From Rubellimicrobium arenae (GTDB lineage: Bacteria; Pseudomonadota; Alphaproteobacteria; Rhodobacterales; Rhodobacteraceae), in the NCBI RefSeq assembly GCF_017916275.1, contig NZ_JAFMST010000016.1:1-64000 (forward strand): DNA of 64,000 bases, read 5' to 3'. A program made the translations under genes and the position numbers. Below are positions 38,925 through 48,193 of the stretch, piece after piece. A model generated the notes under the pieces. The model was given only the letters and a program-made list of their open reading frames with translations, was not told where the DNA came from and did no database searches. Every line of letters begins with the position of its first letter. Position 1 is the stretch's first letter.

Positions 38925-39818
38925 ATGCGCCTGTTCCAGACCTTCCGAACGCTCGCAGCCGCCTCGGGGGCGGCATTCCTCGGTGCCGCCGCCTGGGCGC
39001 AGGAGGCGGTGAGCAATGGGGTCGAGGCCACGGTGGACGGGCTGCCGATCATCGGCCAGCCCCGCCCGAACGGCGTCAACTTCCAGCCCGCCGCCACCGG
39101 CATCGCCGAGAACACCCACTGGCTGGGCCAGATGGTCGACTGGATCATCCTGTTCATCGTGCTGTTCGTGTCGGGGCTGCTGCTCTGGATCATCTACCGC
39201 TTCAACGAGCGGCGGAACCCCAAGCCCGCGCAGTTCACCCACAACTCCCCGCTCGAGATCGCCTGGACGGTGGTCCCGATCGTCATCCTCGTCTTCATCG
39301 GCGCGTTCTCGCTTCCCGTGCTGTTCAACCAGCAGGAGATCCCCGAGGGCGACATCCACATCAAGGTGACCGGCTACCAGTGGTACTGGCACTACGACTA
39401 CCCCGATGAGGCCGTCTCGTTCGACAGCTACATGATCGGCTACGGCGAGGGGAACCTCAATGATACCATCCGCGACGAGCTGCACGCCAAGGGCTTCTCG
39501 GACGCGCACTTCAAGCTCGCCACCGACAACGCCGTCGTGGTCCCCGTCGGCTCGACCGTGGTGATGACGGTCACCGGGGGCGACGTGATCCACTCCTGGA
39601 CCGTGCCGGCCTTCGGCGTGAAGCAGGACGCCGTGCCGGGCCGCCTCGCCCATCTGTGGTTCAAGGCGGACCAGGAAGGCATCTTCTTCGGCCAGTGCTC
39701 GGAGCTCTGCGGCAAGGACCACGCCTTCATGCCGATCCAGGTGCGCGTGGTCTCGGCCGAGGCCTACCAGGCCTGGCTGCAGCAGGCGAAGGTTGAATTC
39801 CCCACGCCGGAAAGCTGA
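38925..39818 (+). CDS. coxB: Cytochrome c oxidase subunit II
   Basis: This is the copper-A subunit of aa3-type oxidase, which receives electrons from cytochrome c. It has 297 residues. The signal peptide ends near AAAWAQ. Two membrane helices follow ([21 protein letters not shown] and [20 protein letters not shown]). The periplasmic cupredoxin domain has the aromatic WYWHYDYP motif and the CuA ligands: His in [14 protein letters not shown], then [13 protein letters not shown]. Subunit I is not in the window. The following hairpin separates it from ctaB. Confidence 0.97.
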   Translation: MRLFQTFRTLAAASGAAFLGAAAWAQEAVSNGVEATVDGLPIIGQPRPNGVNFQPAATGIAENTHWLGQMVDWIILFIVLFVSGLLLWIIYRFNERRNPKPAQFTHNSPLEIAWTVVPIVILVFIGAFSLPVLFNQQEIPEGDIHIKVTGYQWYWHYDYPDEAVSFDSYMIGYGEGNLNDTIRDELHAKGFSDAHFKLATDNAVVVPVGSTVVMTVTGGDVIHSWTVPAFGVKQDAVPGRLAHLWFKADQEGIFFGQCSELCGKDHAFMPIQVRVVSAEAYQAWLQQAKVEFPTPES

Positions 39819-39844
39819 TCCCGGCCGGGGAGCGGCACCACGTC

Positions 39845-39886
39845 GCGGCGCCCGGGGCTGTCCCCCGGGCGCCGCTTCTTCTATCT
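39845..39886 (+). terminator. Very strong hairpin between coxB and ctaB
   Basis: A perfect 13-bp stem (39845-39857 with 39863-39875, GCGGCGCCCGGGG) closes the loop CTGTC and is followed by TTCTTCTATCT. It lies 26 bases after coxB. It should terminate or reduce transcription between the structural gene and the assembly genes. Confidence 0.8.
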
Positions 39887-39913
39887 GATGCGCGGCAATC
39901 CCAGGACATCCCG

Positions 39914-40849
39914 ATGAGCGACGCCAGCCTCTCCCAACCCCTGAGCGTCCCCGGCGAGGCCGGGATGGGCGATTACTGGGAGCTGCTGAAGCCCCGGGTC
40001 ATGTCGCTCGTCGTCTTCACCGCGCTGGTCGGGCTGGTGGCCGCGCCTGTCGACGTCCACCCCTTCGTCGCGTTCGTCTCCATCCTGTGCATCGCCGTCG
40101 GCGGTGGCGCCTCGGGCGCGCTGAACATGTGGTGGGACGCCGACATCGACGCGGTCATGCGCCGGACCAAGGGACGGCCCGTCCCCTCCGGGCGCGTCGG
40201 GCCGGAGGAGGCCCGGGCCATCGGGCTCGCGCTGTCCGGCTTCTCGGTCATGCTGCTCGGGCTCGCCGCGAACTGGCTGGCCGCCGCGCTCCTGGCTTTC
40301 ACCATCTTCTTCTACGTCGTGGTGTACACGATGTGGCTCAAGCGGCGGACACCGCAGAACATCGTCATCGGCGGCCTTGCCGGCGCGCTGCCGCCGCTGG
40401 TCGGATGGGTCGCCGCGACCGGGTCCCTGGCCTGGGCTCCGGTGCTGATGGTGCTGCTGGTGTTCATGTGGACGCCGCCGCATTTCTGGGCCCTGGCGCT
40501 GTTCGTGCGCGGGGACTACGGCCTCGCCCGGGTGCCGATGCTGACCGAGACGCACGGCGACCGGGTCACCCGCCGCCACATCCTGGCCTATGCGCTGGCG
40601 CTCGTGCCGGTGTCGCTCGCGCTCGGCTTCACGCCCGTGGCCGGACAGATCTACCTGGCCGCCAGCGTGGTCCTGAACGTCCTGTTCGTGGGGGCCTGCT
40701 GGTCGGTCTGGCGGCGCGACCGCAGCGCGGCCGAGGCTGACCGCTTCGCCGCCGAGAAGCGGGTCTTCAAGCTGTCGCTTCTTTATCTCTTCCTGCACTT
40801 CGGGGCCCTTCTCGCGGAGGCGAGCCTCGGCACCTACCTGGGGGCCTGA
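39914..40849 (+). CDS. ctaB: Protoheme IX farnesyltransferase (heme O synthase)
   Basis: This enzyme converts heme B to heme O by transferring a farnesyl group, the first step to heme A for the oxidase. It is a UbiA-family integral membrane protein of 311 residues with about eight helices. The first Asp-rich motif is [23 protein letters not shown] and the second region reads [14 protein letters not shown]. The N-terminal [22 protein letters not shown] is typical. It is followed after one base by the small oxidase assembly-type gene. Confidence 0.97.
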   Translation: MSDASLSQPLSVPGEAGMGDYWELLKPRVMSLVVFTALVGLVAAPVDVHPFVAFVSILCIAVGGGASGALNMWWDADIDAVMRRTKGRPVPSGRVGPEEARAIGLALSGFSVMLLGLAANWLAAALLAFTIFFYVVVYTMWLKRRTPQNIVIGGLAGALPPLVGWVAATGSLAWAPVLMVLLVFMWTPPHFWALALFVRGDYGLARVPMLTETHGDRVTRRHILAYALALVPVSLALGFTPVAGQIYLAASVVLNVLFVGACWSVWRRDRSAAEADRFAAEKRVFKLSLLYLFLHFGALLAEASLGTYLGA

Positions 40850-40850
40850 C

Positions 40851-41057
40851 ATGGCGATCAAGGTTGAACACGAACTGCACATGCGGCGCTGGGGCCGCAA
40901 CCTGGGCCTTGGCCTGATTCTCGCGGCTCTGGTCGCGATCGTCTTCGGCCTGACGATCGTGAAGATCCTGGCCCTGGGCGACCCGGACAAGTTCCAGGGC
41001 TATGACCACGTGGTCCAGCCCATGATGGACGATCAGGCCGGGGAGGGCGGACAGTGA
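40851..41057 (+). CDS. Small CoxF-like membrane protein of the oxidase cluster
   Basis: A 68-residue protein with a basic N-terminus (MRRWGRNLG) and one membrane helix ([20 protein letters not shown]), followed by a polar tail with [13 protein letters not shown] short gene of this kind sits between ctaB and ctaG in many alphaproteobacterial oxidase operons and is often called CoxF; its role is not established. It starts 1 base after ctaB and its TGA overlaps the GTG of ctaG, so it is part of the same transcript. Confidence 0.85.
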   Translation: MAIKVEHELHMRRWGRNLGLGLILAALVAIVFGLTIVKILALGDPDKFQGYDHVVQPMMDDQAGEGGQ

Positions 41058-41656
41058 CGCCGCAGTCCCGCACAGCGCTCTATGCCGTCGGACTCGTGGC
41101 GACGATGGCATCGCTCAGCTTCGCGGCCGTGCCGTTCTACAGCTGGTTCTGCCAGGTCACGGGCTTCGCCGGGACGACCTCGACCGGCACGGGCGACGGG
41201 ATCGCCCCCGTCGACAAGACCGTCATCGTCCGGTTCGACGCCTCGGTTGACAAGGGAATGCCCTGGAGTTTCCGTCCCGTGGCAAACCAGATGACCGTCC
41301 GCCTGGGCGAGACGAACCTCGCCTTCTTCGAGGCGCACAACCCGACCGATCACCCGATCGGCGGCCAGGCGACCTTCAACGTCGTCCCGGACGCGGCGGG
41401 GGGCTATTTCACCAAGATCCAGTGCTTCTGCTTCAACGAGCAGGTGCTTGCCCCCGGCGAGACCGTGCAGATGCCCGTCAGCTTCTATGTCGATCCGGCG
41501 ATCATGGACGATCCGGAAGGCAAGTATGTCCACGAGATCACGCTCGGGTACACATTCTACCAGATGGACCTCCCCAAGGAGGAGGAAGCGCAGGCTTCGC
41601 TCCAATCCAGGTCCGGGGGGCCTTTGACAGCCGCGCCGCAAGCGTCCATAGACTGA
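41054..41656 (+). CDS. ctaG: Cytochrome c oxidase copper-chaperone CtaG (Cox11)
   Basis: Cox11-type protein of 200 residues that delivers copper to CuB of subunit I. One N-terminal membrane helix ([22 protein letters not shown]) carries the periplasmic immunoglobulin-like domain. The copper motif CFCF is in [16 protein letters not shown], and [14 protein letters not shown] near the helix is also conserved. GTG at 41054 overlaps the previous stop as GTGA. The last 25 residues are low-complexity. Confidence 0.96.
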   Translation: MTPQSRTALYAVGLVATMASLSFAAVPFYSWFCQVTGFAGTTSTGTGDGIAPVDKTVIVRFDASVDKGMPWSFRPVANQMTVRLGETNLAFFEAHNPTDHPIGGQATFNVVPDAAGGYFTKIQCFCFNEQVLAPGETVQMPVSFYVDPAIMDDPEGKYVHEITLGYTFYQMDLPKEEEAQASLQSRSGGPLTAAPQASID

Positions 41657-41683
41657 CGCCGCGACCGAAGGGGATACGCCAAG

Positions 41684-42487
41684 ATGGCCCATGTGAAAGA
41701 CCACGACTACCACGTCCTGCCACCCTCCATCTGGCCCTTCGTCGGCTCGATCGGGGCGTTCGTCATGCTGTTCGGGGCGGTGCTCTGGATGCACGGCTCC
41801 GGGCCCTGGATGTTCCTGATCGGTCTTCTGGCGGTCCTTTACACGATGTACGGCTGGTGGGCGGACGTCATCGCCGAAAGCCGGGTGGGCGACCATACGC
41901 CGGTCGTGCGGATCGGCCTGCGCTACGGCTTCATCCTGTTCATCATGTCCGAAGTCATGTTCTTCGCGGCCTGGTTCTGGAGCTTCTTCAAGCACGCGCT
42001 CTATCCGATGGGACCCGAATCCCCGGCCGTGGACGGCGTCTGGCCGCCCCCGGGGATCGAGACGTTCGACCCCTGGCACCTGCCGCTCATCAACACGCTG
42101 ATCCTGCTCTGCTCGGGCTGCGCGGCCACCTGGGCCCACCACGCCCTCGTCCACGAGGACAACAAGCAGGACATGAAGTGGGGCCTGTGGCTCGCCATCG
42201 CGCTGGGCGCCCTGTTCACGGTCTTCCAGGCTTATGAATACAGCCACGCGGCCTTTGGCTTCGCCGGCAACATCTATGGCGCGAACTTCTTCATGGCGAC
42301 GGGCTTCCACGGCGCGCACGTCATCATCGGGACGATCTTCCTGGCCGTCTGCCTGTTCCGCGTCTACCGCGGCGACTTCACCCCCGAAAAGCACGTGGGC
42401 TTCGAGGCGGCTGCCTGGTACTGGCACTTCGTCGACGTGGTCTGGCTGTTCCTTTTCGCCTCGATCTACATCTGGGGCTCTGCCTGA
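41684..42487 (+). CDS. coxC: Cytochrome c oxidase subunit III
   Basis: Seven-helix subunit III of aa3 oxidase, 267 residues. Recognisable motifs are [92 protein letters not shown] and [21 protein letters not shown] precedes the ATG. It is followed by a hairpin and then the SURF1 gene. Confidence 0.98.
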   Translation: MAHVKDHDYHVLPPSIWPFVGSIGAFVMLFGAVLWMHGSGPWMFLIGLLAVLYTMYGWWADVIAESRVGDHTPVVRIGLRYGFILFIMSEVMFFAAWFWSFFKHALYPMGPESPAVDGVWPPPGIETFDPWHLPLINTLILLCSGCAATWAHHALVHEDNKQDMKWGLWLAIALGALFTVFQAYEYSHAAFGFAGNIYGANFFMATGFHGAHVIIGTIFLAVCLFRVYRGDFTPEKHVGFEAAAWYWHFVDVVWLFLFASIYIWGSA

Positions 42488-42516
42488 CCCGCAGCCCCGA
42501 GCGGGTGCATCGCCTG

Positions 42517-42545
42517 CGCGCGGGGACATCCCCGCGCGTTTCGCA
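42517..42545 (+). terminator. Hairpin between coxC and the SURF1 gene
   Basis: CGCGCGGGG (42517-42525) pairs perfectly with CCCCGCGCG (42530-42538) around an ACAT loop, and TTTCGCATT follows. It lies 29 bases after coxC and 14 bases before the SURF1 start codon's ribosome site region, so it may be a partial terminator. Confidence 0.65.
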
Positions 42546-42559
42546 TTGAAAGGACCACC

Positions 42560-43231
42560 GTGAGACGGCTCTGGTTTCCCATCCTGCTGGGTCTGGTCGG
42601 GGTTGCGATCCTGTGCGGCCTGGGCATCTGGCAGCTGGAGCGCCTGGGCCAGAAGACGGCCCTGCTTGCCGCGATCGAGGGCAGGATCACCGCAGAGCCT
42701 GTCCCGCTCCCCGCCAGTCCGTCGCCGGACGCGGATCAGTACCTGCCCGTGACGGTCGAAGGAGCCATCGGCGGGCAGGAGGCGCCGGTGCTGACCTCGG
42801 TGCAAGGGCAGGGCGCGGGGTATCGGGTCGTGACCGCGATGACCTCGGCCGACCGCCGCGTCCTCGTGGACCTGGGCTTCGTCCCGGAGGCCGACAAGGA
42901 TCTGCCCAGGATGGCGGAGCGCGCCCGGGTCACCGGAAACCTGCTCTGGCCGCAGGAGAGTGACGCCTGGACGCCGGCTCCGGACCAGGGGCGCAACATA
43001 TGGTTCGCCCGCGACATCGCCGCCATGGCTGACGCCCTGGGCACGGAGCCCATCCTCGTCGTGGCGCGGACCATCGACGGGGCTGACCTCGGGACCACGC
43101 CGCTGCCGGTCGACACGGCCGGGATCCCGAATGACCACCTCCAGTATGCGATCACCTGGTTCAGCCTCGCGGCAGTCTGGGCCGTCATGAGCCTCCTGCT
43201 GATCCGACGCGCTCGAAAGGCAACGTCATGA
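42560..43231 (+). CDS. SURF1-family cytochrome oxidase assembly protein
   Basis: SURF1 proteins assist heme A insertion into oxidase subunit I. The 223-residue protein has the two-helix layout: N-terminal WFPILLGLVGVAILCGLGIWQLERL with conserved GxWQLxR, and C-terminal LQYAITWFSLAAVWAVMSLLLI. The periplasmic middle contains VLVDLGFVPEADKD. GTG at 42560 follows AAAGGA. Its stop overlaps the next gene as ATGA. Placement after coxC is conserved. Confidence 0.95.
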   Translation: MRRLWFPILLGLVGVAILCGLGIWQLERLGQKTALLAAIEGRITAEPVPLPASPSPDADQYLPVTVEGAIGGQEAPVLTSVQGQGAGYRVVTAMTSADRRVLVDLGFVPEADKDLPRMAERARVTGNLLWPQESDAWTPAPDQGRNIWFARDIAAMADALGTEPILVVARTIDGADLGTTPLPVDTAGIPNDHLQYAITWFSLAAVWAVMSLLLIRRARKATS

Positions 43232-44013
43232 TGCGCCCCATCTTCCTTGTCGATGCCTTCGCGGACCGGCCCTTCGCCGGGAACCCGGCCGGCGTGATGA
43301 TCCTCGACTCGGCCCTGCCGGCCCGGGTCATGCAATCCATCGCGGCCGAGATGAACCAGGCCGAGACCGCGTTCGCGACCCGCCGCGGCCGCGCATGGGA
43401 CCTGCGCTGGTTCACTCCGACGCAGGAAGTGGCCTTCTGCGGCCATGCCACGCTGGCCACCGCCCATGTGCTCGCCGCCGAGCACGGCGCGAGTGGCGAG
43501 ATCGAATTCCTCACCCGCGAGGTCGGCCCCCTGGGCGTGCGGATCGAAGGCTCGGGCCGGTACCGGCTCGACCTCCCCCGGGGCGAACCTTCGTTCGTCA
43601 AGCTGTGGGAGCTGCCGTTCGGCGTGTCAGGTTACCGCTCCGCCTTCCAGGCCGGCGAGGTTCTCTGCATCGAGGTCGAGACGGAGGCGGATGTCCGGAA
43701 GTTCGAGCCCGACTTCGGTCTGATCGCCGAATTCCTGCCGGGCGGGCTCTGCCTGACCGCGCCCGGCGACAGCACCGACATGGCGTCGCGATTCTTCTGG
43801 CCGTCGGGCGGCATCCCCGAGGATCACGTCACCGGATCGCTCCATGCGACGCTGGTGCCATTCTGGGCCAAGCGACTGGGACGCGATCGCCTGACCGCCA
43901 CGCAGGTGTCGCCGCGCGGGGGCCGGCTCGAGTGTGAGCTGTCCGGCAAGCGCGTCCACCTGAGCGGCTCGGCCGTCACCGTGCTGCGCGGCCACATCGA
44001 CCTGCCCGACTGA
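43228..44013 (+). CDS. PhzF-family isomerase-like protein
   Basis: This protein of 261 residues has the PhzF/diaminopimelate-epimerase-like fold. Motifs are FLVDAFADRPFAGNPAGVMIL, the catalytic-type Glu in AEMNQAETAFATRR, LRWFTPTQEVAFCGHATLATAHVL and, near the end, GIPEDHVTGSLHATLVPFWAKRLG. The specific substrate is unknown; most chromosomal PhzF homologues are not phenazine enzymes. ATG at 43228 overlaps the SURF1 stop (ATGA), so it is expressed with the oxidase assembly genes. Confidence 0.92.
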   Translation: MMRPIFLVDAFADRPFAGNPAGVMILDSALPARVMQSIAAEMNQAETAFATRRGRAWDLRWFTPTQEVAFCGHATLATAHVLAAEHGASGEIEFLTREVGPLGVRIEGSGRYRLDLPRGEPSFVKLWELPFGVSGYRSAFQAGEVLCIEVETEADVRKFEPDFGLIAEFLPGGLCLTAPGDSTDMASRFFWPSGGIPEDHVTGSLHATLVPFWAKRLGRDRLTATQVSPRGGRLECELSGKRVHLSGSAVTVLRGHIDLPD

Positions 44014-44023
44014 GGATATTCCC

Positions 44024-45412
44024 ATGCGCTACATCTCCACTCGCGGGCAGGCCCCCGCCCTCAACTTCGAGCAGGCCATGATGACGGGTCTGGCCTCCGA
44101 CGGCGGCCTTTACGTCCCCGAGGTCGTCCCCGTCCTGAACCCGGAGGAGATCGCGGCGCTGGCCGGGCTTCCCTTCGAAGAGGCCGCCTTCCGCATCATG
44201 CGGCCTTTTGTGGCCGACAGCTTCGACCCCGAGGAGTTCCGCCGCCTGATCGACGACGCTTACAAGGGGTTCGGCCATGCGGCCCGGGTGCCCTTGGTGC
44301 AGCTCGGCCCCAATCACTTCCTGCTGGAGCTGTTCCACGGGCCGACGCTCGCCTTCAAGGACGTGGCGATGCAGCTCATCGGGCAGCTGTTCCAGGCGGC
44401 GCTGGGTCGGTCGGGCGGCCGGATCACCATCGTGGGCGCGACTTCGGGGGATACCGGCTCCGCCGCCATCGAGGCCTTCCGGGGGCTGAAGGGCGTGGAC
44501 GTGTTCATTCTTTATCCGCACGGGCGCGTGTCCGAGGTGCAGCGGCGGCAGATGACGACCCCGGCCGAGGAGAATGTCCACGCGCTGGCGATCGACGGCG
44601 ACTTCGACGACTGCCAGGCGGCGCTCAAGGCCATGTTCGCGGACCGGGATTTTGCGGACGGCGTGGCCCTGTCCGGGGTGAACTCGATCAACTGGGCGCG
44701 GGTGCTCGCGCAGGTCGTCTACTATTTCACCGCCGCCGTGAGCCTGGGCGCCCCCGGCCGCGCCGTCAGCTTCACGGTGCCGACCGGCAACTTCGGGGAC
44801 ATCTACGCCGGGCTGATCGCCAGGCGGATGGGCCTGCCCATCCAACGTCTGGTGATCGCGACCAACCAGAACGACATCCTGCACCGCACCATCCTGTCGG
44901 GCGAGCACCGGAAGGAGGGGGTCGTGCCCTCGATCAGCCCATCCATGGACATCCAGGTGTCCTCGAACTTCGAGCGGGCCCTCTTCGACGCCTATGGGCG
45001 GGACGCCCACGCGGTGACGGCCGACATGGCCTCCCTGCGCCACGACGGCGGGTTCACGGTCGGGCAGGGCGCCATCGAGCAGCTGCGCGAGTGGTTCGAC
45101 TCGGGCCGGGCCTCCGAGGGCGAGACCTCGGCCACCATCGCCCGCACCCTCGAGACCACGGGCGAGCTGATCTGCCCTCACACCGCTGTCGGGGTGCATG
45201 TCGCCGAAGCCCATCTGGGCGAGGTTCCGATGGTGACCCTGGCCACGGCGCATCCGGCCAAGTTCCCGGATGCGGTCGAGATCGCCACGGGAATCCGCCC
45301 CCCTCTTCCCCCGCGCATGGCCGACCTGTATGACCGTCCGGAGCGGGTGACGCGGGTGCCCAACGACCTCGACGCCCTGAAAACCCTCATTCGGGAGCGC
45401 ATCCGCACGTGA
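44024..45412 (+). CDS. thrC: Threonine synthase
   Basis: PLP enzyme that converts O-phospho-homoserine to threonine. It has 462 residues, the long form of the enzyme. The N-terminal MRYISTRGQAPALNFEQAMMTGLASDGGLYVPE, the PLP lysine region HGPTLAFKDVAMQLIG, the phosphate loop IVGATSGDTGSAAIEAFRG and VNSINWARVLAQVVYYF are all typical. GAGGAT precedes the ATG. The stop overlaps the following start as GTGA. lysC for the same aspartate pathway lies at 59261-60499. Confidence 0.97.
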   Translation: MRYISTRGQAPALNFEQAMMTGLASDGGLYVPEVVPVLNPEEIAALAGLPFEEAAFRIMRPFVADSFDPEEFRRLIDDAYKGFGHAARVPLVQLGPNHFLLELFHGPTLAFKDVAMQLIGQLFQAALGRSGGRITIVGATSGDTGSAAIEAFRGLKGVDVFILYPHGRVSEVQRRQMTTPAEENVHALAIDGDFDDCQAALKAMFADRDFADGVALSGVNSINWARVLAQVVYYFTAAVSLGAPGRAVSFTVPTGNFGDIYAGLIARRMGLPIQRLVIATNQNDILHRTILSGEHRKEGVVPSISPSMDIQVSSNFERALFDAYGRDAHAVTADMASLRHDGGFTVGQGAIEQLREWFDSGRASEGETSATIARTLETTGELICPHTAVGVHVAEAHLGEVPMVTLATAHPAKFPDAVEIATGIRPPLPPRMADLYDRPERVTRVPNDLDALKTLIRERIRT

Positions 45413-46674
45413 GCGTTCGACTCCATACCCTGCCCAACGGCTTCCGCATCGCCACCGAGTCCATGCCGGGCCTCAAGTCCGCCGCCATCGGCGTCTGGGT
45501 CCTGGCCGGCGGGCGGCATGAACGGGCGGACCAGAACGGCATCGCCCATTTCCTCGAGCACATGGCCTTCAAGGGCACGACCCGGCGCACGGCGCTGGAG
45601 ATCGCCGAAGCCATCGAGGACGTGGGCGGCTACATCAACGCCTACACCTCGCGCGAGATGACGGCCTACTACGCCCGCGTGCTCGAGGATGACGTCGACC
45701 TCGCGCTCGACGTGATCGCGGACATCCTGCTCAATCCCGTCTTCTCGGACGAGGAGATCGAGGTGGAGCGGGGCGTGATCCTTCAGGAGATCGGGCAGAC
45801 GCTCGACACGCCGGACGACATCGTCTTCGACTGGCTGCAGGAAGCCGCCTACCCGGACCAGCCGCTGGGCCGGACCATCCTGGGCGAAAGCGAGCGGGTC
45901 AGCAGCTTTGGCAAGTCGGACCTGAGGACCTTCGTCACCGAGCATTACGGGCCTGGGCAGATGATCCTCTGCGCCGCCGGGGCGGTCGATCACGATGCGA
46001 TCTGCCGCGCGGCCGAGCAGCTCTTCGGGCATCTGTCCCCCCTTCACCGGCCCTCGCTGATCGAGCCCGCCCGCTGGCAGGGCGGCGAGCGACGCGAGAT
46101 CAAGTCGCTGGAGCAGGTGCATTTCGCCCTGGCCCTCGAAGGGCCGGACTATCGCGACCCGGCCATCCACACGGCGCAGATCTGGGCCACGGCCATGGGC
46201 GGCGGCATGTCGTCGCGCCTGTTCCAGGAGATCCGCGAAAACCGCGGTCTCTGCTACACCATCTTCGCCCAGGCCGGAGCCTACGAGGACACGGGCCTCA
46301 GCACGATCTATGCGGGGACCAGCGCCGAGGACATCGTGGAGCTGGTCGGCCTGACCATCGACGAGCTGAAGCGCGCCGCCGACGACATGACCGAGGCCGA
46401 GGTGGCCCGGGCGCGGGCGCAGATGAAGGCCGGGATGCTCATGGGCCTCGAGAGCCCGTCCAACCGGGCCGAGCGGCTGGCGCGGATGCTGTCGATCTGG
46501 GGCCGCATCCCCCCGGTCGAGGAGCAGATCGCCAAGGTCGAGGCCGTGACCACGCAGGACGTGCGGGACTTTGCCGCGCGCATGGCGGGCGGCACCGGCA
46601 CGGCCCTGGCGGTCTACGGCCCGGCCCAGGCCGCGCCGACGCTGGACGCCCTGCGGGAGAGGCTCGCGGCCTGA
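45409..46674 (+). CDS. M16 family zinc peptidase (processing-peptidase-like)
   Basis: Pitrilysin-type metallopeptidase of 421 residues related to the beta subunit of the mitochondrial processing peptidase. The inverted zinc motif HFLEH (about residues 47-51) is present, with the distal Glu region in EIEVERGVILQEIGQ. The C-terminal homologous domain contains YRDPAIHTAQIWATAMGGGMSSRLFQEIRENRGLCYTIFA. GTG start overlaps thrC by four bases. The thrC-M16 pair is conserved in alphaproteobacteria. The bacterial substrate is unknown. Confidence 0.95.
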   Translation: MSVRLHTLPNGFRIATESMPGLKSAAIGVWVLAGGRHERADQNGIAHFLEHMAFKGTTRRTALEIAEAIEDVGGYINAYTSREMTAYYARVLEDDVDLALDVIADILLNPVFSDEEIEVERGVILQEIGQTLDTPDDIVFDWLQEAAYPDQPLGRTILGESERVSSFGKSDLRTFVTEHYGPGQMILCAAGAVDHDAICRAAEQLFGHLSPLHRPSLIEPARWQGGERREIKSLEQVHFALALEGPDYRDPAIHTAQIWATAMGGGMSSRLFQEIRENRGLCYTIFAQAGAYEDTGLSTIYAGTSAEDIVELVGLTIDELKRAADDMTEAEVARARAQMKAGMLMGLESPSNRAERLARMLSIWGRIPPVEEQIAKVEAVTTQDVRDFAARMAGGTGTALAVYGPAQAAPTLDALRERLAA

Positions 46675-46687
46675 GCATGGGGACTTC

Positions 46688-47272
46688 GTGATCTTCCGCC
46701 GTCGGGAGCTTCGCATCGAGACCGAGCGCATGGTGCTCCGGCCGCCGCAAATGGTGGACTGGCGGGCCTGGGCGGCCTTGCGGAGCGATTCGGCGGAGTT
46801 CCTGCAACCCTGGGAGCCGACCTGGGCCCTCGATCACCTGAGCCGCCGCGCTTTCACGAGCCGCGTCGGCTGGGCGCGGCATTCCATCACGCAGGGAACG
46901 GCCGTGCCGTTGTTCCTGATCCGGCGGGAGGACGGGATGCTGCTGGGGGCGATCACGCTGGACAACATCCGGCGGGGTCCGGCCCAGTCGGCCACGACGG
47001 GCTACTGGATCGGCCAGCCCTTCGCCCGGCAGGGCTACATGCGCGAGGCCGTCCTGGCCGTGGTGCAGTACGCGTTCGGCGCCCTCGATCTGAGCCGGAT
47101 CGAGGCCGGCTGCCTGCCCGAGAACACCCCGTCGCGCCGGCTTCTCGAAGGCTGCGGCTACAAGTACGAGGGGGTGGCGCAGAGCTACCTCCAGATCAAC
47201 GGCCGCTGGCGCAACCACGTCCTTTACGCCAACCTCCGGCACGACCGGCGCGGGCGCACCGACGCGGGCTGA
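46688..47272 (+). CDS. RimJ/RimL-type GNAT N-acetyltransferase
   Basis: A GNAT protein of 194 residues resembling ribosomal-protein alanine acetyltransferase RimJ. Motifs are LRIETERMVLRPPQMVDWRAWAALRSDSAEFLQPWEP, LIRREDGMLLGAITLDNIRRGPAQSATTGYWIGQPFARQGYMREAV and IEAGCLPENTPSRRLLEGCGYKYEG, the acetyl-CoA site. GTG at 46688 follows GGGGA; the frame upstream overlaps the M16 gene and is rejected. It lies 13 bp after that gene. RimJ is a good guess for the target S5, but the substrate is unproven. Confidence 0.88.
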   Translation: MIFRRRELRIETERMVLRPPQMVDWRAWAALRSDSAEFLQPWEPTWALDHLSRRAFTSRVGWARHSITQGTAVPLFLIRREDGMLLGAITLDNIRRGPAQSATTGYWIGQPFARQGYMREAVLAVVQYAFGALDLSRIEAGCLPENTPSRRLLEGCGYKYEGVAQSYLQINGRWRNHVLYANLRHDRRGRTDAG

Positions 47273-47341
47273 TCCGCCGAAACCGGGGACCTCGCGAATT
47301 CGTGGGGTGACCCCGCGGCACGGCCCGCTAGCCTTTCCGCC

Positions 47342-48157
47342 ATGCGTGCCGCTCTTCTGATCCCAGTCCTCCTGGCTGCGATGCCGGCCTTTGCGCAGGA
47401 GCGCATCCCGAGCCATTGCATCGCCTTGGCCCAAGGTCCCGAACGGGTGGTCCAGGCGGGCTTCCGCGACCCGGTGCCCGGCGGCGCCGTCCGGATCACC
47501 TATGTCGATCACGCGATGTTCCTGATCCAGACGCCCTCGGTGGCGGCGGCCACCGACTTCACGGGATTCATGGGCAATGTGGATTTTCTGCCGGACGTGG
47601 TGACCATGAACCATGCCCATGGCACGCACTGGACCTCGGCGCCCGATCCCGCGATCCCCCACGTCCTGCAGGGGTGGAGCGACGACGGCGCGGTCGCGAA
47701 TCATCGGCTCGACCTGGGCGAGATGCTGGTCCGCAACGTGCCGACGGACATCCGCGGCCGGTTCGGCGGCACGGTCGAGCCGAACGGCAACTCGATCTTC
47801 GTCTTCGAGGCGGCGGGCCTCTGCATCGGGCACCTGGGTCATCTCCACCATGAACCAAACGGTGAGGATTACGCGCTGCTGGGGCGGCTCGATGTGGTCA
47901 TGGTCCCGGTGGACGGCGGGCTGACGCTGGATCACCCGACCCTGGTCCGCACGCTGGAACGGCTGAGGTCCCGCATCGTCATCCCCATGCACTGGTTCGG
48001 GCGAGGCACCCTGGACGCCTTTCTGTCCGACATGGAGCAGGAGGCCGGCTACGCCGTCGATCGCCGGAGCGGAAGCGAGATCGCCCTTACCCTGGGCGAC
48101 TTGCCCGACCAGCCGACCGTCGTCGTGCTCGAGCCCGCCCTCCTGACCGAGGACTGA
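47342..48157 (+). CDS. Exported MBL-fold (UlaG-like) hydrolase with altered metal motif
   Basis: A secreted protein of 271 residues: signal peptide MRAALLIPVLLAAMPAFAQ, then a metallo-beta-lactamase fold of the UlaG-like kind (ITYVDHAMFLIQTP, DVVTMNHAHGTHWTSAPD, LCIGHLGHLHHEP, VVMVPVDGGLTLDHPTL, IVIPMHWFG). The metal motif reads H91-A-H93-G-T95-H96, so the Asp of the canonical HxHxDH is Thr. The other late ligands (His and Asp) seem present. Zinc binding may therefore be mononuclear or lost. It stands alone between rimJ and the FAD oxidase. Confidence 0.82.
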   Translation: MRAALLIPVLLAAMPAFAQERIPSHCIALAQGPERVVQAGFRDPVPGGAVRITYVDHAMFLIQTPSVAAATDFTGFMGNVDFLPDVVTMNHAHGTHWTSAPDPAIPHVLQGWSDDGAVANHRLDLGEMLVRNVPTDIRGRFGGTVEPNGNSIFVFEAAGLCIGHLGHLHHEPNGEDYALLGRLDVVMVPVDGGLTLDHPTLVRTLERLRSRIVIPMHWFGRGTLDAFLSDMEQEAGYAVDRRSGSEIALTLGDLPDQPTVVVLEPALLTED

Positions 48158-48193
48158 CTTGCCCGTGCGGCGACACGGTGCAAGTAGGGCGGC

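Noticed and set aside
47273-47341. Short GGGGTGACCCC palindrome as a terminator between the RimJ-like and MBL-fold genes
   Set aside because: Only five paired bases and no T-run; too weak to call.
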